Positions 6,143-9,435 of a DNA stretch of 9,435 nucleotides are shown one piece after another (position 1 is the stretch's first letter; each line of letters starts with the position of its first letter). The position numbers and the translations under genes were made by a program. The stretch comes from an uncultured Treponema sp. (GTDB lineage Bacteria > Spirochaetota > Spirochaetia > Treponematales > Treponemataceae), in assembly GCA_947165795.1 (NCBI GenBank), contig CAMVBP010000073.1:1-9435 (forward strand), read 5' to 3'. Under the pieces are notes generated by a model, which had not been told where the DNA came from, ran no database searches, and saw only the letters and a list, made by a program, of their open reading frames with translations.

Positions 6143-7570
6143 TTACCTCTTCTCTGCCGCAGAAAAGAAATATAAGAATAATTTTATAATTCCTCCTGCA
6201 ACCGCTAAAAATGCACTTAACCAAATTATACAATAAAAATCAGGGACATAAGATTTTACAACCCAAAGAGGAGTATTAATAAGTGCTTTTGTAAATGTCA
6301 GCAGAAATACAGGCCAGACAACATAACCCAAAATATTCAAAATTATTCCAATTACGCGTCGTACTTTTTTTATTTCCTGTTTTTCAGCTTTATTATGTTT
6401 ACTTACAATAGCTTTAAGCAGCATAAAACATGAAAGCGCTAACATTACAAAATAAATAAGATTTAAGAATAAATGAATTAAAATATAAGAAGCGTGATTC
6501 ACTTTTTCCGGTGAGTTGCCCTTTAATATCGCAAGGCTATTCCAGACTGCATTATTCATTAAGGAAGTCGTTCCAAAATAATCATTGGCATTAATCATAA
6601 AACATACAGCAAGCTGTTTTTCAGGTAAAATGAACATATAAGTAATTCCGTTTTCAACCTGGCCACCATGAAAAACGAGCTTCTGGCCATCATAATTCAT
6701 GTAATTCCAGCCCTTGCCGTAATAAGCGTCATATTCTGAAACTCCCAGTGAAACATTTTCATACCACATCGAATCAATAGTTTCTTTTTTTATGATTCTT
6801 TCGCCCTTCTCTGTAAGTCCTCCGTTCAAATACATTCTAAGATATTTTGCGTAATCCTGCGGAGTACTTGCAATATAACCTGCCGGTTCGTGGAACCATG
6901 AATTTTCTACAGGATAATCAGCTTCTCCCTGCTTAAAGAAACCAAAATAATTTCGATTTCCTTTCAATAGTTTTGAACTTGTCTTAAGGCTTATTGCTTT
7001 AGCATTAGAATCTTTCATTCCGATAGGACTAAATATATTTTCTGCAACGTAGTCTTCATAAGACTTTCCGGAAACTTTCTCTATAATTTTTCCAAGAAGA
7101 TCATAATTTATATTTGCATATTCATATTTTCCATAGCTTTCGGTAATTTTAAAATCTGCAAATCTGGCATGTGTATCAAAACCGCTTGTATGATTCAAAA
7201 GCTGCCGGATTGAAACTGTCTTTTCAAACTTATACTCTGGCAAATAAACAGAAATATCATCTTCAAGATTTATGAGTCCTTTTTCTACCAGCTGCATAAC
7301 ACTAAGAGCTGTAAAAGATTTACTCATTGAACCAATAAAAAACTGCTGATCAAGACTTGTACATTGCCCTAAATTCTTTGAATATAAGGTTTCTTCTGAA
7401 TCGGTTACAATAAAAGCAAGACCTGAAATATGATAAGCCTTTTTAATTTCTTTAAGGTAAGAATCAAATTCTTCAAAACGAGAATCACCTTTAATTATTT
7501 TTTCATTAGTTTCACCAGCCAGTGAAAAACCAAGTGTAAGAAAAATAAATAATAATAAAGATTTCTTCAT
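6143..7570 (-). CDS. Exported CubicO/class C beta-lactamase-family serine hydrolase with three C-terminal membrane helices
   Basis: A 475-residue protein of the serine beta-lactamase-like fold (COG1680), a family of D-amino-acid peptidases, esterases and penicillin-binding proteins. Residues 1-19 are a signal peptide (MKKSLLLFIFLTLGFSLAG). The catalytic triad of motifs is intact: SMSK (81-84), with nucleophile Ser81 and general-base Lys84; the YAN motif (151-153); and HGG (301-303) in place of the KTG box. The family's LLNHTSGFD stretch is at 124-132 and PAGYIAST at 229-236. Residues about 360-389, 405-427 and 444-469 are membrane helices, so an extracytoplasmic enzyme domain is tethered to the membrane. 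The start was moved from the first in-frame ATG (7594), which lies inside a promoter -10 box, to 7570, which has GAGG 6 nt upstream. Substrate cannot be told; cell-wall peptide trimming or ester cleavage are family-based options. Antibiotic hydrolysis is not implied. Confidence 0.92.
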   Translation of the reverse strand: MKKSLLLFIFLTLGFSLAGETNEKIIKGDSRFEEFDSYLKEIKKAYHISGLAFIVTDSEETLYSKNLGQCTSLDQQFFIGSMSKSFTALSVMQLVEKGLINLEDDISVYLPEYKFEKTVSIRQLLNHTSGFDTHARFADFKITESYGKYEYANINYDLLGKIIEKVSGKSYEDYVAENIFSPIGMKDSNAKAISLKTSSKLLKGNRNYFGFFKQGEADYPVENSWFHEPAGYIASTPQDYAKYLRMYLNGGLTEKGERIIKKETIDSMWYENVSLGVSEYDAYYGKGWNYMNYDGQKLVFHGGQVENGITYMFILPEKQLAVCFMINANDYFGTTSLMNNAVWNSLAILKGNSPEKVNHASYILIHLFLNLIYFVMLALSCFMLLKAIVSKHNKAEKQEIKKVRRVIGIILNILGYVVWPVFLLTFTKALINTPLWVVKSYVPDFYCIIWLSAFLAVAGGIIKLFLYFFSAAEKR

Positions 7571-7575
7571 AAAAT

Positions 7576-7580
7576 ACCTC
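7576..7580 (-). promoter_or_regulatory. Ribosome-binding site of the serine hydrolase
   Basis: On the minus strand GAGGT lies just before the ATG at 7570; its GAGG core leaves 6 nt to the start codon. It decides for the MKK start with its signal peptide over the upstream ATG at 7594. Confidence 0.8.
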
Positions 7581-7589
7581 ATGCCGCCA

Positions 7590-7617
7590 ATCATAAAGCA
7601 AAATGATAAATTATCAA
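7590..7617 (-). promoter_or_regulatory. Sigma-70-type promoter of the serine hydrolase
   Basis: Read on the minus strand, TTGATA (7617-7612, five of six) is followed after 16 nt by TATGAT (7595-7590, five of six). An AT-alternating tract lies just upstream of the -35. Initiation near 7583 would give a leader of about 13 nt containing the GAGG site. The -10 overlaps the in-frame ATG at 7594, which therefore could not be the start on this transcript. Confidence 0.65.
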
Positions 7618-7623
7618 TATATA

Positions 7624-7653
7624 TATGAGGAACCTAATATACCATTTATGAGG
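7624..7653. repeat. Two direct copies of TATGAGG, 23 bp apart, upstream of the serine hydrolase promoter
   Basis: TATGAGG occurs at 7624-7630 and again at 7647-7653, in the 84 nt between the LysR gene's stop and the in-frame ATG at 7594. A 23-bp phase is about two helical turns, so they could be a tandem operator. Read on the minus strand they are CCTCATA, complementary to the ATGAGG around the downstream ribosome site. Both readings are hypotheses; a 7-mer repeated once in AT-rich DNA can also be chance. Confidence 0.35.
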
Positions 7654-7677
7654 TAGTTAATATCTAAAAACTGTTTT

Positions 7678-8625
7678 TCAGCAGGTAAAACCGGCAATAT
7701 TTAATATTCGCCTTATAGAATCTATATAAGCTAAACTAATGTTGTCCATTTTTATTCTTTTTTTTGTAATGTATCCGAGTTCAAAACTATGGCTGATTTT
7801 TCCATCAGGATTTTTTAATGGTATTAAAATAAAATCTTCGCTGGAATCACTGGCAGCTGCAGAATCGCCTGTATATTCGCCAAACACTCCGGAAAGAAAA
7901 GTATATCCATTTAACTGTTCAAGAAGATTCAGTTCTGTAGAGCGGTCTGCCACAGTAATTGCTTTATTAAGATTATATTTTTGAATAATTTCATTAGAGA
8001 AAAAAGATTTTACATCATCAGTATCAAAGGTTACAAAACAGAAATCTGCAAGTTCATCCAGAGAAAGACTTTCTTTTTTCGCTAGAGGATGATTTTTATG
8101 AAGATAAACAAAGGCGTTACATTCCGTAAGATGATGAAATATTAATTCTTCTGCATCTAATGCTTTGTTAATTGCAGAACGGTTAGAATCACTCAAATAT
8201 AAAATTCCGATTGTACTTATTTCGCCAGAAACATCTGCAATTACATCCGAGGCTTTTTTTTCGCAAAAAGAAAAATCGTAACCAACTCCAGAAAATTCTT
8301 TAACTATCTGAACAAAGGCCTTTCGCGCAAAAGCATAATACAATGTAGAAACAGAAAATTTTCTTTTTTCAATACCACAATGTTTTTTGAGTAATTCTTC
8401 GTACTTTGTGTACAATTCCTGTGCGTCGTGAATAAAGTTCTCGCCTCTTTCGGTTGTTTTAACACCTCGTGCTGTCCGGTCAAAAATTCTGAATCCAAGT
8501 TCAGCTTCAGCATCATGTACTGTACTCGAAAGCGATGGCTGCGAAATAAAAAGTCTCTCCGATGCCTTATTAAGCGAGCCGGCTTCTGCCACACCAAGAA
8601 TGTATTTTATTTGTTGTAAAGTCAT
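7678..8625 (-). CDS. LysR-family transcriptional regulator
   Basis: A 315-residue protein of normal LysR length. Residues 1-60 are the winged helix-turn-helix: MTLQQIKYILGVAEAGSLNK, then ASERLFISQPSLSSTVHDAE with the SQPSLS recognition helix, then LGFRIFDRTARGVKTTERG. A linker helix follows (about 61-83), and residues about 88-310 form the periplasmic-binding-like effector domain, with LHKNHPLAKKESLSLDELAD (175-194) as its clearest family stretch. It starts 33 nt after the stop of a cysteine synthase-family gene on the same strand, so the two are probably cotranscribed and it may control sulfur or cysteine metabolism, as CysB- and CysL-like members do; the effector is not readable from sequence. 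There is no good Shine-Dalgarno box; a short dyad sits there instead. The start is set by the family's conserved amino terminus. Confidence 0.94.
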   Translation of the reverse strand: MTLQQIKYILGVAEAGSLNKASERLFISQPSLSSTVHDAEAELGFRIFDRTARGVKTTERGENFIHDAQELYTKYEELLKKHCGIEKRKFSVSTLYYAFARKAFVQIVKEFSGVGYDFSFCEKKASDVIADVSGEISTIGILYLSDSNRSAINKALDAEELIFHHLTECNAFVYLHKNHPLAKKESLSLDELADFCFVTFDTDDVKSFFSNEIIQKYNLNKAITVADRSTELNLLEQLNGYTFLSGVFGEYTGDSAAASDSSEDFILIPLKNPDGKISHSFELGYITKKRIKMDNISLAYIDSIRRILNIAGFTC

Positions 8626-8629
8626 ATTT

Positions 8630-8642
8630 AGAGCTTAGCCCT
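8630..8642 (-). promoter_or_regulatory. Small dyad in the ribosome-site position of the LysR gene
   Basis: On the minus strand AGGGCTAAGCTCT can fold into a five-pair hairpin (one G-U) with a TAA loop, ending 4 nt before the LysR ATG, where a Shine-Dalgarno sequence would be expected. It could limit translation or, as DNA, be part of an autoregulatory operator. It is short and may be fortuitous. Confidence 0.25.
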
Positions 8643-8658
8643 GTAATTCTATCCTCTA

Positions 8659-9435
8659 TTATTCCTTGAACAAATCTGTACTCAAATATCTGAGACCAGT
8701 ATCCGGGAATACAACTACGATATTCTTTCCTTCAAACTCTTGACGCTTAGCAAGTTCGGTTGCACCCCAAAGTGCGGCACCGCTGGAATTTCCAACTAAC
8801 ACTCCGTCTGTCTTAGCAACAATTCGAGCTGCTTCAAAAGAAGGCTTTACTGTTGCAACAAGAATTTCGTCGTAAACGCCGGTAGTATTTCTAACAGTTA
8901 TAGGAACACGTTCCTCCGGTACTTCTGTAAAGTTGTGAATGCCTGTTAATGCTCCAGCATCCAGAGCAGGCTCAACAGCTAAAAATTTAACATTCGGATT
9001 TTTTCCCTTTACATAATCACTGATTCCGCGGATTGTTCCACCGGTTCCAACAGAGCATACTACTGCTGCAAGATCGCCTTCTGTCTGCTCCCAGATTTCC
9101 AGGCCTGTTGTATCGTGATGAGCCTGCGGGTTTTTTGGATTAAGCATCTGGTCTACAAAGTAGATGTTTTCACCTGCCGCCTGTCTGTCGCGGATGTGCT
9201 GCTTGAGGATATTAGTTGCGGCTACAAAATCTCCGTTAGTTGTCTTTAACGCTTCCTGAATCTCCGGAACATCACTGATTCTCGAAACGTTTGCGCCGAA
9301 GGCCTTCATGATATCAAAGCGCTCCTGACTTGTTCCGTCCTGAAGGTAAATCGTAACATCATAGCCCTTCATTGCACCAATAGCACTTACTGCAATTCCG
9401 GTGTTTCCGCTTGTGTATTCAACGAGTGTAGTTAC
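8659..9435 (-). CDS. Cysteine synthase-family PLP enzyme, C-terminal part (N-terminal start outside window)
   Basis: The frame is open to the window edge; 258 residues of a protein usually 300-320 long are visible, and the PLP lysine lies outside. The family is clear from TSGNTG (8-13, substrate-binding loop), SVGTGGT (128-134, PLP-phosphate loop), GNSSGAALWGA near 215-225, and the ending FPDTGLRYLSTDLF, close to the PxSGERYLST of CysK. O-acetylserine sulfhydrylases combine O-acetylserine with sulfide to make cysteine, and that is the most likely reaction. Two features are unusual: the METS-like loop after the first motif reads YLQDGTSQERFD, and the HKIQGIGAGF stretch that lines the active site of typical CysK is not recognisable (about residues 165-185 read HNFTEVPEERVPITVRN). 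It may therefore be a divergent member using another acceptor or donor. A tandem TAA-TAG stop is followed after 33 nt by the LysR gene. No symbol is given because of the divergence. Confidence 0.9.
   Translation of the reverse strand, partial: VTTLVEYTSGNTGIAVSAIGAMKGYDVTIYLQDGTSQERFDIMKAFGANVSRISDVPEIQEALKTTNGDFVAATNILKQHIRDRQAAGENIYFVDQMLNPKNPQAHHDTTGLEIWEQTEGDLAAVVCSVGTGGTIRGISDYVKGKNPNVKFLAVEPALDAGALTGIHNFTEVPEERVPITVRNTTGVYDEILVATVKPSFEAARIVAKTDGVLVGNSSGAALWGATELAKRQEFEGKNIVVVFPDTGLRYLSTDLFKE

Noticed and set aside
6151..6167. Near-palindrome TCTGCCGCAGA at the end of the serine hydrolase, sharing 13 nt with the metF terminator stem
   Set aside because: The hairpin has only a 3-nt loop and no T-run on either strand, and it encodes the hydrolase C-terminus. 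The shared 13-mer is probably chance, although a repeat cannot be fully excluded.
6048..6236. 62-codon plus-strand frame overlapping the ends of the regulator and serine hydrolase genes
   Set aside because: It overlaps both convergent genes and has no ribosome site. Its FSAAEK stretch only mirrors the hydrolase's own ending because the DNA there is nearly palindromic.
6143..7570. Reading the serine hydrolase as an antibiotic-resistance beta-lactamase
   Set aside because: The SxxK and YxN motifs are shared by the whole COG1680 family, and HGG replaces the KTG box of true class C enzymes; the membrane tail also argues against it.
7655..7684. Possible terminator after the LysR gene (CTG-AAAAA-CAG followed by T5 on the minus strand)
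   Set aside because: The stem is only three base pairs and AT-rich around it; too weak to call.

Overview
The window looks like chromosomal DNA of a low-GC, host- or gut-associated spirochaete, most probably a Treponema. This is inferred from AT-rich codon use, a BspA-type leucine-rich repeat in a lipoprotein, a secreted SH3-like protein and the general style of the proteins. No ribosomal RNA or other decisive marker is present, so the placement is an inference.

Layout. Positions 1-1640 (+) hold the 3' part of metE (cobalamin-independent methionine synthase) and a complete metF (methylenetetrahydrofolate reductase). Together they supply and use 5-methyl-tetrahydrofolate for methionine synthesis. 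A strong intrinsic terminator (1659-1702) closes this unit. Positions 1750-5323 (+) hold a tightly packed three-gene unit of poorly characterised proteins: a secreted SH3-like protein, a cytoplasmic protein I do not recognise, and a lipoprotein with a BspA-like leucine-rich segment and an NADase-type glycan-binding-like domain. It starts at an extended -10 promoter placed so that the mRNA would be leaderless or nearly so. Positions 5372-6106 (+) hold a six-helix membrane protein with a C-terminal LuxR-type helix-turn-helix, again with a -10 box only 7 nt from its ATG.

The rest is on the minus strand. A CubicO/class C beta-lactamase-family serine hydrolase with three C-terminal membrane helices (6143-7570) has its own promoter. 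Upstream of it are a LysR-type regulator (7678-8625) and the C-terminal part of a cysteine synthase-family PLP enzyme (8659-9435, running off the window). The cysteine synthase and LysR genes are 33 nt apart and probably cotranscribed.

How the parts fit: the two ends are sulfur amino acid metabolism (methionine on the left, cysteine on the right). Between them is an accessory, mostly envelope-directed block: secreted, lipid-anchored and membrane proteins, a membrane-tethered regulator and an exported serine hydrolase. The candidate for something undescribed is 1750-6106, where a secreted binding protein, a surface lipoprotein and an unknown cytoplasmic protein sit next to a membrane-bound DNA-binding protein that could sense the envelope and control them. 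That link is a hypothesis from position only.

Three start codons are best moved inward from the longest open frame (2802, 3776 and 7570), on ribosome-site, signal-peptide and promoter evidence. No intergenic stretch exceeds 300 bases; the largest, 1641-1786, holds the terminator and a promoter. I see no tRNA, rRNA, CRISPR array, insertion sequence, attachment site or origin.
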